NCBI GenBank assembly: GCA_900074725.1
Contig: LT598454.1
Coordinates: 1,122,854-1,186,853, forward strand
Length of the DNA: 64,000 nucleotides
Direction: 5' to 3'
Source: Lachancea dasiensis
Taxonomy: Eukaryota > Ascomycota > Saccharomycetes > Saccharomycetales > Saccharomycetaceae
The translations under genes were made by a program, and so were the position numbers. Position 1 is the stretch's first letter; every line of letters starts with the position of its first letter. Below are positions 53,962 to 62,889 of this stretch, in pieces. The notes beneath the pieces were generated by a model. The model searched no databases. It was not told where the DNA came from and saw only the letters and a program-made list of their open reading frames with translations.

Positions 53962-53981
53962 TACCCTGTTGAACGGCACTG
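53962..53981 (-). repeat. Right terminal inverted repeat of hAT element
   Basis: On the minus strand CAGTGCCGTTCAACAGGGTA, matching the left repeat apart from one substitution and one inserted A. Confidence 0.9.
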
Positions 53982-53989
53982 CCTCTACC
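53982..53989 (+). repeat. Right 8-bp target-site duplication of hAT element
   Basis: CCTCTACC, identical to 51305-51312, directly after the right terminal repeat. Confidence 0.93.
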
Positions 53990-54700
53990 AGATACGTCAC
54001 TATACACGAACCCCACCACCGCCACCACCGTCTTGGCTGGGCATGCCGAGCTGCCGTCTGCCCCGACGCGGCATGCGCACGCCAGCGTTCCGATCTGCGC
54101 ATCCATGCTGCTGTCCCGCTCTATTGTCCCTCGCTATAGTCGTATGACGGGCCCTGTTTTCCAGGCGTCGACCAATCGGCTGGGAAACCAAAGCCAACGA
54201 ACGGCCTGAGCGCAATAACCACTGCTCTGCTTGGAAAAACTCATCAACAACCCAGTGAATTCCTATGGACAAGAGCTTGAGTTAAGAGCAGAATGACACA
54301 GTCGTTTCAAACGAGCATCTAGATTTTCCCATAAAGCAAAATAAATTGAAGCAGAAGCAATATGTGCGGTTTTAAGGGCGGAGGTGTGGAACCAGCGGCA
54401 GACCTGGAAGATGAGTATATAAGGAGGCAGCAGAGGGACGTTCGGTGAATGACAATGGTAGTGGAAAGCTGGCTTGAAGATAGCGAAAACTCTTTTGGCA
54501 AGAAAATTAGTTCAGGAGTGTAACGAATTCGAGGTTTGCGAGGAAAAAGCAGTTTCGCAGAAATTGCATATTGACCCAGCGCCAGAGCTCTCGAAAACTC
54601 TGCAATTCACGATACAGGTACACCAAACTCAGCACAGCTGAATCTGGCGGTTACCTAGCCTTTTCTACAAAGTAGTGTGCATCCTTGATTTGTCGACAGC
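53990..54700. other. MSC1 promoter region
   Basis: A 711-bp GC-rich interval. A good TATA box, TATATAAG at 54416-54423, lies about 280 bp before the MSC1 ATG. That distance implies a long 5' leader or another downstream initiation element. A short CCACCACCGCC run occurs at about 54010-54030. Confidence 0.45.
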
Positions 54701-56638
54701 ATGAAAATCGCAGGTTTGGTGTTGCTGGCATCGCTAGCTGCCGCAGACGTGCAAGGCTTGTACGAGAAATGGACTAGCAACGATCTGGAGCAGTATCTGC
54801 ACGACCAGAAACAAACGCTGCAGAAGGCGGGCAGCGAAAACGTGGAAGTGCTCCGCAAACATGCTGCGGACGCGTGGAACAAACAGACGCAGCCCACGCC
54901 GTGGTGGAAGTTTTGGGCGTCGCGCACCAGGCTCGCGGATTTCGCCAACAACCAGGATCCCATCTCCGAGTGGTTTTTCGATACCTGGACGGCCAAAGAT
55001 CTGCGCAAGTTGCTGTCCAAGAGCAAAGTCAAGTACAACTCTGACCTGTCGCGCGACGCGCTGGTGAGCAAGGCCAAGGAAAACTTCCAGAAGATATCCG
55101 ACTCCAACCAGCTGTCGGGCCTGTATCCCTCGCAGCAGTACTTTGCGAACTGGGACGAGTACGACCTGAAGGCCTGGCTCGACGAGTACCGCATTCCGTA
55201 CGAAAAGTCCAAGGCCAAGAAGGACGAGCTTCTCGCCAAGGTGCGGGAGAACATCTACGCGGCTTCTCGCTTTGCGGACGACGAGAGGCTCAATCTGTTG
55301 GACACCCTGGATTTTGCCGACCAGGAGCTGGTCGACAAGGCGGGCAAGGTTAAGGAGCAGGTGTTCAACTCCTGGTCGACCCGCGAAATTGAAGATTGGT
55401 TGCGTAGCCATAAAGTTAAGCTTGAGGACAGCGCTGCCCATGATCGGAAGTATGTTTTGGGCCTTGCCAACAAAAACAAAAAGCTGTTGCAAGACGACGC
55501 TGCATGGTACCTCGAGGCTTCGAAAAAGAAGGCATCACCATTTTTCTCCAAGTCCGAGGCTGCCGTGGCCTCTGTGTGGGATCAAACCTTGTACAAATGG
55601 CAGAACATCAAGGACTATTTCTACCAAAGTGACAATGTGGTAAACCATACCTTTCTTCTAGGTGTTGAAACCTGGCCCAAAAAACGCCTGCGTGCGTTTT
55701 TGGACGCTCGTGGCGTGTCGTATCCCATTTTGAGCACCCGTGCAGACTTATTGGAGCTTGTGAAACAATACCGCAACCGCCCACTAACCAACTTGGCGTC
55801 CTCCCCAGCTGTTGCGGAGTTCTTCGACGGATGGTCGTTTGAGAATTTGAAGGGGTGGATCAAAGCCCAGAGCGACGATATCACCTCCACGGATGTTTAC
55901 AAGGCTGCAAGCAGCAAGGTAAGCGATCTCGCAGCGGAAGCACAAAAGCAAGGAGAAAACGCCTGGCTGTTCGCCCAGAGAAAGGGTGAAGAGGCGGCCG
56001 ATTATGCTCAGGAAAAAGGCTCTGAAGCTGCCCATGCGGCGGCTGATTATGCCGCTAAGAAAGGAGCGGATGCCAAGACGTACGCTGGAGATGTGAGCGC
56101 TGATGCTGCGACCTACGCCAAGGAGAAGGGATCTGATGCAGCTGCGTATGCTCAGGACAAGGGCGCTGATGCCGCTGCTTATGCTCAGGAAAAGGGCGCC
56201 GATGCCGCTATATACGCTCAAGAAAAGGGCTCTGACGCTGCAGCCTACGCCGCGGCTTATGCCAAAGAAAAATCCGGGGACGCTGCCGAGTATATTAAGG
56301 AAAAAGGCTCCGACGCAATGGACCTTGCTCAGGAAAAGACTGCTGATGCGGCCAGCGCTGTTCGCGAAAAGGGCTCTGAGTTGTACGATGCTGCCAACAC
56401 TAAAGTTGACGAGTGGACAGCTCTATTCAGCTCTTGGTCCACTGATGACTTGCGTAACTACGCGAAGTCGTTTGGAATAAAAACCGCCCCAACGACTACC
56501 CGCGAAAGGTTGGTTGAACAAGCCAAAGAAAACACGCAGTGGTTCTTTGGATATTACCAAGATCCACTATACAAACGCGTACCTAAAAAGATCAGCAAGG
56601 CTGTCGCAAACGGTTACCAACACGTTGTACACCATTAA
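54701..56638 (+). CDS. MSC1: Ish1-repeat protein Msc1 with LEA-like repeats
   Basis: This 645-residue protein has a signal-like N-terminus (MKIAGLVLLASLAAADVQG). At least seven Ish1 motifs of the W-x3-DLxxWL type start near residues 24, 96, 151, 225, 325, 378 and 579. Between the last two lies an Ala/Lys/Glu-rich region of about 11-residue repeats (425-562) such as DAAAYAQEKGA, resembling group 3 LEA proteins. S. cerevisiae Msc1 (513 residues) is stress-induced, affects meiotic sister-chromatid recombination and is found at the ER/nuclear envelope or mitochondria; its chemistry is unknown. Much of the extra length here lies in the LEA-like block. COX14 follows on the same strand, as in YML128C-YML129C. 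Confidence 0.9.
   Translation: MKIAGLVLLASLAAADVQGLYEKWTSNDLEQYLHDQKQTLQKAGSENVEVLRKHAADAWNKQTQPTPWWKFWASRTRLADFANNQDPISEWFFDTWTAKDLRKLLSKSKVKYNSDLSRDALVSKAKENFQKISDSNQLSGLYPSQQYFANWDEYDLKAWLDEYRIPYEKSKAKKDELLAKVRENIYAASRFADDERLNLLDTLDFADQELVDKAGKVKEQVFNSWSTREIEDWLRSHKVKLEDSAAHDRKYVLGLANKNKKLLQDDAAWYLEASKKKASPFFSKSEAAVASVWDQTLYKWQNIKDYFYQSDNVVNHTFLLGVETWPKKRLRAFLDARGVSYPILSTRADLLELVKQYRNRPLTNLASSPAVAEFFDGWSFENLKGWIKAQSDDITSTDVYKAASSKVSDLAAEAQKQGENAWLFAQRKGEEAADYAQEKGSEAAHAAADYAAKKGADAKTYAGDVSADAATYAKEKGSDAAAYAQDKGADAAAYAQEKGADAAIYAQEKGSDAAAYAAAYAKEKSGDAAEYIKEKGSDAMDLAQEKTADAASAVREKGSELYDAANTKVDEWTALFSSWSTDDLRNYAKSFGIKTAPTTTRERLVEQAKENTQWFFGYYQDPLYKRVPKKISKAVANGYQHVVHH
55973..56386 (+). repeat. 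In-frame 33-bp repeat block coding LEA-like 11-mers in MSC1
   Basis: About twelve imperfect units reading roughly AxxYAxEKGxD. Neighbouring units share blocks such as GCTCAGGAAAAGGGC at DNA level, so copy number probably changes by slippage or unequal exchange. Confidence 0.8.
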
Positions 56639-56956
56639 CGGTGCGGCTTTTGGTGATCGGTGAGCATTTAATTGTTAGACGATGCCATGATGTTACGACC
56701 TAACGACTTCTTCATTTTGATGAGTGCTCTAGTATCCGTCTGTAAACTAAAAGTGAGTTTGACACGAAGCACATTTTTATAACTCATACGTATTGCTATA
56801 GTAAGTTAGACAGACTCTTACGTTTGTTAGTTCTGTGCCGGCTGTTTTTAGTTGGTGGTGTCCGATGTTAATTTGAAAAATATCATCCATCTCTCTAAAA
56901 TCTGCTTCACGCAAAAGAGGTACGAAACGCAACTTCTTCACCAACCTTTCTATACA
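56639..56956. other. Intergenic region MSC1 to COX14
   Basis: A 318-bp gap with MSC1 3' flank and COX14 promoter. Nothing distinctive is seen. Confidence 0.4.
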
Positions 56957-57142
56957 ATGTCTAAATACGCCTGGTACACAAGAGTGACAGACGCTGCTCA
57001 TCGTTTGACGGTTCTATCTCTCGTAGGCGGAACCATGTACATGGCTGGTGGTTTAGTGTACACCATGTATACCAATGGGACAAAATACGAGCAACAGGTC
57101 ACCCAAAAGACTTCCGAAACGGAGACTAAAAGCCTTCAGTGA
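56957..57142 (+). CDS. COX14: Cytochrome c oxidase assembly/translation factor Cox14
   Basis: This 61-residue mitochondrial inner-membrane protein is slightly shorter than S. cerevisiae Cox14 (70). [20 protein letters not shown] precedes a single membrane span ([17 protein letters not shown], about 22-38), followed by a polar tail. Cox14 binds newly made Cox1 together with Mss51 and Coa3, tying COX1 translation to complex IV assembly. The ATG at 56957 gives the family N-terminus; the frame is open further upstream without a plausible start. It neighbours MSC1 as in S. cerevisiae. Confidence 0.92.
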   Translation: MSKYAWYTRVTDAAHRLTVLSLVGGTMYMAGGLVYTMYTNGTKYEQQVTQKTSETETKSLQ

Positions 57143-57288
57143 TAAGTGGGAAGAGTAAACATAGCTGGTGACCTCAGTCGCGGGGGCCTGTGATGCCTTG
57201 TATATAGTATGCCTTTTAAGTAGTCGAATGTATTGTTAATGGACGAATCATGGACTTGACGACACCAACATGAGCACCAAGAGCACTC

Positions 57289-57996
57289 TCAGGTTGCTCG
57301 CCGTTTCACGATGTGCACTTCATTTTCGCCCTTCTTTGCTCGCCTCTTCTTCGTTTTCAACGGCTTACCGCTGTGCGTGAGACCCTTCTGCCTCAATTCG
57401 CGCATGCGACTTTCTAAGGTCGATAGCTGGTCGGGCTTAGGGTTGAGAACAATTATGTTTGAGTCGCTGCACTTCACGTTACAGACAGGACAGTCCTGTC
57501 GCAGCATGCGCAGAGGTAGAACATGCCCACAATCTGTTACATATGCGAAACTCCCAGAGCTCTTGCCCCATATCTCGTCGCCTACATCGCACCGCAAAGC
57601 GGCTTTCCCACCGTCCGGTGCCTCTGGTATCATGTTGTGCAGCTCTACCACGTCTTTCAACGACTTAATGTGGGCAAAGAGTCTAATCTGATCTGCAGTA
57701 TAGTCTTCTCTGTCGGGTGTCAAAAGCCACTCCAAAACCGATTCCTTATTGAAAATATTTCCCTGGTAGTCGCTCACGAGTGGTAGCTGCAGTGGCAGGC
57801 TGGTCAGCCTGCAAACGCTCCACTTAGATGCCGTGTCGAATCTTTGAGACTCAGAGTTTTGTAATTTGTCGTGAGAATCTGCCTTGGCTATCTGCAACGC
57901 CTTGACTCTGGAAATTGACCCACCGTCATTCTGCACTCTGTGTTAATAGACATTCGATCTAGAGACGTACCCTGCTTCTTCTTTACTTACTCCCAT
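57289..57996 (-). CDS. RTF2-like replication termination/splicing factor (spliced, two-codon first exon)
   Basis: On the minus strand, exon 1 is only ATGGGA (57991-57996) and exon 2 is 57289-57930, giving 215 residues. The 60-base intron has donor GTAAGT (57990-57985), a TATTAAC branch sequence and acceptor GTGCAG. Without it the frame has no ATG. With it the protein opens MGNDGGSIS, the invariant Rtf2 start. The U-box/RING-like halves follow: LPLVSDYQGNIFNKESVLEWLL, then YVTDCGHVLPLRMLRQDCPVC, and a Lys-rich tail. Rtf2 acts at replication fork barriers in fission yeast, influences splicing there, and is regulated at stalled forks in animals. I believe S. cerevisiae lacks it. Confidence 0.88.
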
Positions 57997-58147
57997 CCTC
58001 GGCTTTTCCACACTGTCACCACGAATTCGGTCGACTTTTCACAGGAAATTGATGAGATGAGCTACCTATAAACTCAACATATCACTATTAGAGAACCACT
58101 AACATTGCTTGCAGTCTCCCCAACGAGCCCCCAAGAGATCAATTACA
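57997..58147. promoter_or_regulatory. Shared divergent promoter of RTF2-like and U2AF35-like genes
   Basis: Only 151 bp separate the two start codons. GATGAGATGAGCT at 58051-58063 matches the core of the PAC element, suggesting common control, possibly with ribosome-biogenesis genes. Confidence 0.45.
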
Positions 58148-58743
58148 ATGTCTAGCTACGAGGATAGAGACAAGTGGTAAGTAATAGAATCTGCTTTCCT
58201 TCTTAGCGGCCTCATACTAACTTTTTTTACTAATGGTTTAGCCACTTCTACTACAAGATAGGTGCCTGTCGACATGGCGATCGCTGCTCCAAAAAACACA
58301 TACGTCCTGCTATCTCCGCGACCATCATAGTGCCCAACATGTATCGTAAGACTGACGCAGACAATCCTCAAATGGTACAGGAAAACTTTGATGCCTTTTA
58401 CGAAGACGTCTTTACAGAGGCAGCTCGCTTTGGAGAGCTCCAGGCGGTGGTGGTTTGCGAGAACAAAAACGACCATTTGAGTGGTAACGTGTATTTCAAA
58501 TTCGCAAGCCCTCGGGACGCCCACGCAGCCAAAGATAGTTTCAACACCCGGTGGTACAACGAGAGACCGGTGTACTGCGAATTTTCGCACGTCACAGACT
58601 TCCGAGATGCTGTATGTCGGAAGCACGATGCGAATACGTGCGAGCGGGGTGACGAATGCAATTTCATGCACCTGAGACGACCCACCTCGAAGCTATTGGT
58701 AGAGTTGGAAAAGGCACAATGGCGTCAAAACCACGTCCAGTAA
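58148..58743 (+). CDS. U2AF small subunit (U2AF35/U2AF1) homologue (spliced)
   Basis: Exons 58148-58176 and 58242-58743 give 176 residues. The 65-base intron has donor GTAAGT (58177), branch TACTAAC (58215-58221) and acceptor TTTAG ending at 58241. Two CCCH zinc fingers flank a UHM-type RRM. Finger 1 is C-x8-C-x5-C-x3-H in CHFYYKIGACRHGDRCSKKH; finger 2 is C-x7-C-x5-C-x3-H in CRKHDANTCERGDECNFMH. The RRM has the EDVFTEAARFGELQAVVVCE and HLSGNVYFKF strands. In humans and fission yeast this subunit reads the 3' splice-site AG with U2AF65. S. cerevisiae has lost it, keeping only Mud2. The RS tail of animal U2AF35 is absent. Confidence 0.94.
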
Positions 58744-59038
58744 AGGACAAAAGCGACGCGGAACAACTCGACTGCCCAATGATACTCTACTAGGGCCCGG
58801 GCAGACCTTGAGCGAGCTCAGTGCTGTCCTTTGACATCTCATCGATCTTCGAGCTCATCGCGGATCACTATACACGTAGCTCGCTCTACTAAATTATATC
58901 AAGATCCTACTGCACTGTCTTCGGTGGCAAACCCTTTCGATGAGTAGACCATCAAAACTCGTGGCAGAATCAGAGTTGGAGCCGTGTTCTTGGCGCTTTC
59001 CTTATCACTAGTGAACTACCGGACCTCAATTACCTATC

Positions 59039-59962
59039 ATGACAGACAGATACTCGTTTTCGCTGACGACGTTTTCACCAAGGTACGTTTTTTGTTGATT
59101 GGGCAAGATTACGGGCACCATTGGCGGGAGGTGTAGCCTCAGGGGCTTTTGTTTGATTTGCGAATGTCATGCGACCCTTGGGGGCCCTTTTCTTGTGCCT
59201 GAGTCTTTCGTCCTTCGCCGCAACTAGTTACTAACAACCACTTTTTCATATAGCGGTAAACTGGGCCAAATAGACTACGCTTTAGCGGCTGTCAAACAAG
59301 GTGTTACTTCTCTGGGGATTAGAGCCACTAATGGTGTGATTATCGCGACCGAGAAGAAGGCTACCTCCTCTCTGGCATTGTCGGATAGTCTCTCGAAAAT
59401 AGCACACATCACCCCGGACATCGGAGCAGCGTACTCGGGTATGGGCCCTGATTTCAGAGTGCTGATTGACAAGTCCCGTAAAGTGGCGCATACACATTAC
59501 CATCGTATTTATAACGAGTACCCTCCCACTAAAATTTTGGTGTCAGAAGTGGCCAAGATTATGCAAGAGGCAACACAGTCAGGCGGGGTCAGACCGTTCG
59601 GCGTTTCACTTCTAGTAGCAGGTCATGACGAACATAATGGTTTTGCTTTGTACCAGGTGGATCCTTCCGGCTCCTACTTCCCCTGGAAAGCCACCGCAAT
59701 TGGGAAAGGTTCAACAGCTGCCAAGACCTTTTTGGAGAAAAGGTGGAACGATGAGCTGGAACTAGAAGATGCCATTCACATTGCCCTCCTGACTTTAAAA
59801 GAGTCGGTAGAAGGTGAGTTCAATGGGGACACTATAGAGATTGCCGTTATCGGCGAAGAAAATCAGCAGCTACTAGGTTTCACAGGGGATTCTTCTGTAA
59901 AGGGACCAAGATTCCGCAAACTGTCAGCACAAGAAATCAATGATAGGCTAGAGGCTCTATAA
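59039..59962 (+). CDS. PRE8: 20S proteasome subunit alpha-2, Pre8 (spliced)
   Basis: Exons 59039-59082 and 59254-59962 give 250 residues, the same as S. cerevisiae Pre8. Exon 1 encodes MTDRYSFSLTTFSP plus part of a Ser codon. The 171-base intron has donor GTACGT (59083), branch TACTAAC (59229-59235) and acceptor ATATAG. The alpha-subunit signature YSFSLTTFSP-SGKLGQIDYAL follows across the junction, then SGGVRPFGVSLLVAGHD and LYQVDPSGSYFPWKA. It is a structural subunit of the proteasome outer ring that helps gate the chamber. S. cerevisiae PRE8 is unspliced as far as I recall. The order PRE8-UTP14-GIM5-RAD10 matches YML092C-YML095C. Confidence 0.95.
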
Positions 59963-60118
59963 TGTAAGTATGAACTCTCAATAAAAAATCAGTTTCCAAC
60001 ATTTACTATATATAAGTGTAAATATGAGAGAAGCCAAAGCAGCGCGGTCGCTCGTCGGCCTCATGCAAAAAATAAACAGTGGGTACAAAGTAGCTTTCAC
60101 CCGGACCTAATTTTCTCT

Positions 60119-62701
60119 TCACCTGAATGGCGCTTTGAGAGGGTCTATTACAGTTCCTGGCTTGGTCAATATTCTTGGCTTGATCATACGTTGATGAGAA
60201 GAGCGAGAAGTCCACTCCTGGCCCAGTGGCATTCGTAGTGATCTCTCGTACTGTTCCTTGTTTTCGAAAGGAAAGGGTACTGCTGAAGACTGATATTTGA
60301 GATTTTTCTTGTTAACCTTCTCATTGATAATCACATTTTTCAAATTTTTGTCTCTACGTTTGTCTTTTTCGACAGTACCCTTGACCTTCTTGAATTTCCG
60401 CTTCTTCGTTGGAGCAGCACCGGCACCTGCCCAGTCACCCCACCCTGGAAGTGTGACATCTTCAACTTTGTCATCCTCATCAATGGCAACGCGCTTTTTC
60501 TCTTGTGTAAACTTGTCCTCCACATCGTCACCAGCAAATGCTTCTGCTATGACATCTTGTTGCTTGAACATAAAACCGTCAATGTCTTCATCCCCTTGGG
60601 AGTATGGGTCAACAAGCTGCATTTTGTTAGCGGTATCGACGTCCAACAAAGGATCGCCAACACTGGCAGCTTTCCCCAAAGTTTTACTGTCTTGTTTGGC
60701 TCTCTCTTTAGCAATTTTGTTGGCACTCTTCGTAAGTTTGGAGCTATTCTCATCTACAACTTTGACTTTAGTTGACTTTTTCGTCCGCTGCTCATCGTCG
60801 CTGTTATCGAGCCAAGGATTGCTTTCCTCAAGATCATCGGAGTCACTTGGTTTTTTACCAGAGTCCGTTTGATCCTTCTTTTTCTTCAGTTTACTCGTGC
60901 GCTTACCTTTTTTCATTCTCTCGGATAAGGAATTGGCGTTGTCCTCCTCCAACTCTTGCTTCATATTTTCATCCGAATCTTTCACTTCTGACTTATTGTC
61001 CTCGACTCCAGGTGCGTATATTCTTCTTCCAGCATTCAAAGTGACGTTCACACCATTAGTTTCAGTGTCATTCAAAGAAAGATCCTCACCTGGTTCTAAT
61101 GCCCTCAAATGAGCTATGGCCTGCTTGTTTTCTTCTGCACGCCGTGATTCAGCGTTTTTCATAAAAGCCATATTCAAAATTCCAGTCTTACCTAGTTTGT
61201 CACGCATTTGTGACTCATCCTCATTGGGTTGGAATTTAGAGTCATCTTCAATGTCGCTAACGGCACTATCACTCTCACTTCCGGACTGATGGCCCACAAT
61301 TTTCGCACGTAAACGCTCTCCTTGTCTTAACATTTCTTCCATTTCTTCTCTAGTCTGCTTGTCTTTGGTCATACCGTGTTTAACCATGTCCTTAGCCCAT
61401 TTCGAACTGGTCTTATGCTTCAATGACATGCGTTCACGAGCTCTTGCGGCATCATGATCCTCGGTGTTCTCATCTTCCGACTCTTCGAGCAATTCTTTGT
61501 TTTTTAGCATCTCCTTCTTCTTTATGCGGCGGTAGGCCTTCGACTTAATTTTCTTAATCCTCTTCGCCTTTCTTTCTTCTCGGAACATGAGTTCACGCAT
61601 GAGTCGAAGCTCTGCCGTCCTTTTGCGCATCTCATCAGGGGACATCTTAGCCGTAGCGATTTCTTCAAATGTTGATTCCTTTTGTACGTTTCCCAAATTA
61701 CTACTTTCGAGTAGAGACTCAACTTTCTTTTCAAGCTCCGTACCTACCGCCTTTTCAGATGGAGTGAACATTGATCCTTCATTGTGTTGTACCTGGGGGT
61801 TCAGAGGAAACGAAAGGTGTTCGGCTTGCCTATTTTGTTGAACAACATCTCTCCATTTGTTTACCTCATCTTTCGATATCTCATAAGCGGCGCGGCGATC
61901 GTGTCTTTGTTGAATTCGCTGAGGTAGGGGTACATTGAGTGTTTGTGTTTTACTTTTGATCAATCCCGCTTTGTCAACTGCTTCTTTGTCGTCGATAGCA
62001 GCCACCATGTCCGCTAAGTTCAGCTTTTGACCGGTGCTTCCAGCTGAAGGAAGAGCAAACTCATTTTCTTCGCCCACGGCCGCATTGTTGAGCTTGCGGT
62101 ATTGGGCTTTTTCGGTATCCTTGCGTAGCTTAGCGGTGACGTTGCTGAGCTCGACGTCTTCGTCATCATCGGAAACTTCATCAAAAGGATCTTCTTCATC
62201 TTCTTCATCCTCTTCTTCGTCCTCACTCTCGCTAGCCTCTTCGCTAGAAGCGTCGACTCCCATGTCGTCTTCATGGTCGTTGTCATCCAACTTTAGCGAA
62301 TCATGCGGAGCGCCATCTTTGTCTTTGGTGTCAAGATCCCAAACAGCTGACAAAGGCATCAATTCATCTTCGTCAATCGATGTGTAGCCCTCGTCTTCGC
62401 TGTCTGAATGACTTTTCCCTAGCTTCTTTCGGTCTCTGAGGGTTTGGGAAAATTTTGAATTCAAAACGTCCAGTTCATCTCCAGAGCCCAGAGCCTCATC
62501 CGAATCAATTTCATCGTCTTGAAATTCTTCTTCTTCGTCGTCAGAGCTCTTTCTATGAGGGTTTACGACAGTCCCGTTGCGACGAAGATCTTGCGAAAAG
62601 CCGTGTTCCTGATCACCAGAGCTGTCTATTTCCCGTTGGGCGATTTCCAAAGCATTTTGCGCCCTTCTTCCCGAAGGCTTCGATTTAAATTTGCGACCCA
62701 T
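60119..62701 (-). CDS. UTP14: U3 snoRNP / SSU processome protein Utp14
   Basis: This 860-residue, highly charged nucleolar protein begins MGRKFKSKPSGRRAQNALEI. The acidic N-terminal third includes EEDEEDEEDPFDEVSDDDED and LNSKFSQTLRDRK. The conserved middle has VPLPQRIQQRHDRRAAYEIS and ELMFREERKAKRIKKIKSK. The C-terminus is DVTLPGWGDWAGAG followed by KNVIINEKVNKKNLKYQSS. Utp14 activates the RNA helicase Dhr1 to release U3 snoRNA during 18S rRNA maturation. Size is close to S. cerevisiae Utp14 (899). The ATG used is at 62701; an in-frame GTG directly upstream is ignored. PAC and RRPE sites lie just upstream. Confidence 0.95.
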   Translation of the reverse strand: MGRKFKSKPSGRRAQNALEIAQREIDSSGDQEHGFSQDLRRNGTVVNPHRKSSDDEEEEFQDDEIDSDEALGSGDELDVLNSKFSQTLRDRKKLGKSHSDSEDEGYTSIDEDELMPLSAVWDLDTKDKDGAPHDSLKLDDNDHEDDMGVDASSEEASESEDEEEDEEDEEDPFDEVSDDDEDVELSNVTAKLRKDTEKAQYRKLNNAAVGEENEFALPSAGSTGQKLNLADMVAAIDDKEAVDKAGLIKSKTQTLNVPLPQRIQQRHDRRAAYEISKDEVNKWRDVVQQNRQAEHLSFPLNPQVQHNEGSMFTPSEKAVGTELEKKVESLLESSNLGNVQKESTFEEIATAKMSPDEMRKRTAELRLMRELMFREERKAKRIKKIKSKAYRRIKKKEMLKNKELLEESEDENTEDHDAARARERMSLKHKTSSKWAKDMVKHGMTKDKQTREEMEEMLRQGERLRAKIVGHQSGSESDSAVSDIEDDSKFQPNEDESQMRDKLGKTGILNMAFMKNAESRRAEENKQAIAHLRALEPGEDLSLNDTETNGVNVTLNAGRRIYAPGVEDNKSEVKDSDENMKQELEEDNANSLSERMKKGKRTSKLKKKKDQTDSGKKPSDSDDLEESNPWLDNSDDEQRTKKSTKVKVVDENSSKLTKSANKIAKERAKQDSKTLGKAASVGDPLLDVDTANKMQLVDPYSQGDEDIDGFMFKQQDVIAEAFAGDDVEDKFTQEKKRVAIDEDDKVEDVTLPGWGDWAGAGAAPTKKRKFKKVKGTVEKDKRRDKNLKNVIINEKVNKKNLKYQSSAVPFPFENKEQYERSLRMPLGQEWTSRSSHQRMIKPRILTKPGTVIDPLKAPFR

Positions 62702-62758
62702 CACAACGCCTGCTTTTTGGATGCCTATCTTACTTGCTCTTTACCACCGGTTAGCTAG

Positions 62759-62789
62759 CTCATCGCACCTCATCAGCCTAAAATTTTCA
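62759..62789 (-). promoter_or_regulatory. PAC and RRPE elements upstream of UTP14
   Basis: CTCATCGC on the plus strand (GCGATGAG on the coding strand, 62759-62766) and TAAAATTTTCA (62779-62789), 58-88 bp before the UTP14 ATG. This is the standard ribosome-biogenesis promoter arrangement and fits the gene. Confidence 0.7.
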
Positions 62790-62889
62790 ACCAGCTGGAA
62801 CCTAGCTGGTGGAGTCACTCCATACGCAGTGCTGAACAACTCGGTTCTCGTGGCTTTCAATCGGCTAAGATAGAGAGTGGCAAGCTTGA

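Larger units (their letters stand above)
51313..53981 (+). mobile_element. hAT-superfamily DNA transposon, whole-looking, probably Rover-type
   Basis: This 2669-bp element has terminal inverted repeats and a perfect 8-bp target duplication, and encodes one uninterrupted transposase. The left end reads CAGAGCCGTTCAACGGGTA (51313-51331). The right end, reversed, reads CAGTGCCGTTCAACAGGGTA (53962-53981). They agree except for one substitution and one extra base. The 5' leader before the transposase is about 274 bp and the 3' tail about 133 bp. hAT elements are rare in budding yeasts; the Rover family is known from Lachancea, Kluyveromyces and Eremothecium, and assignment to it is my inference. 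The exact duplication and open frame suggest a recent, possibly autonomous insertion between YAT1 and MSC1. Confidence 0.93.
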
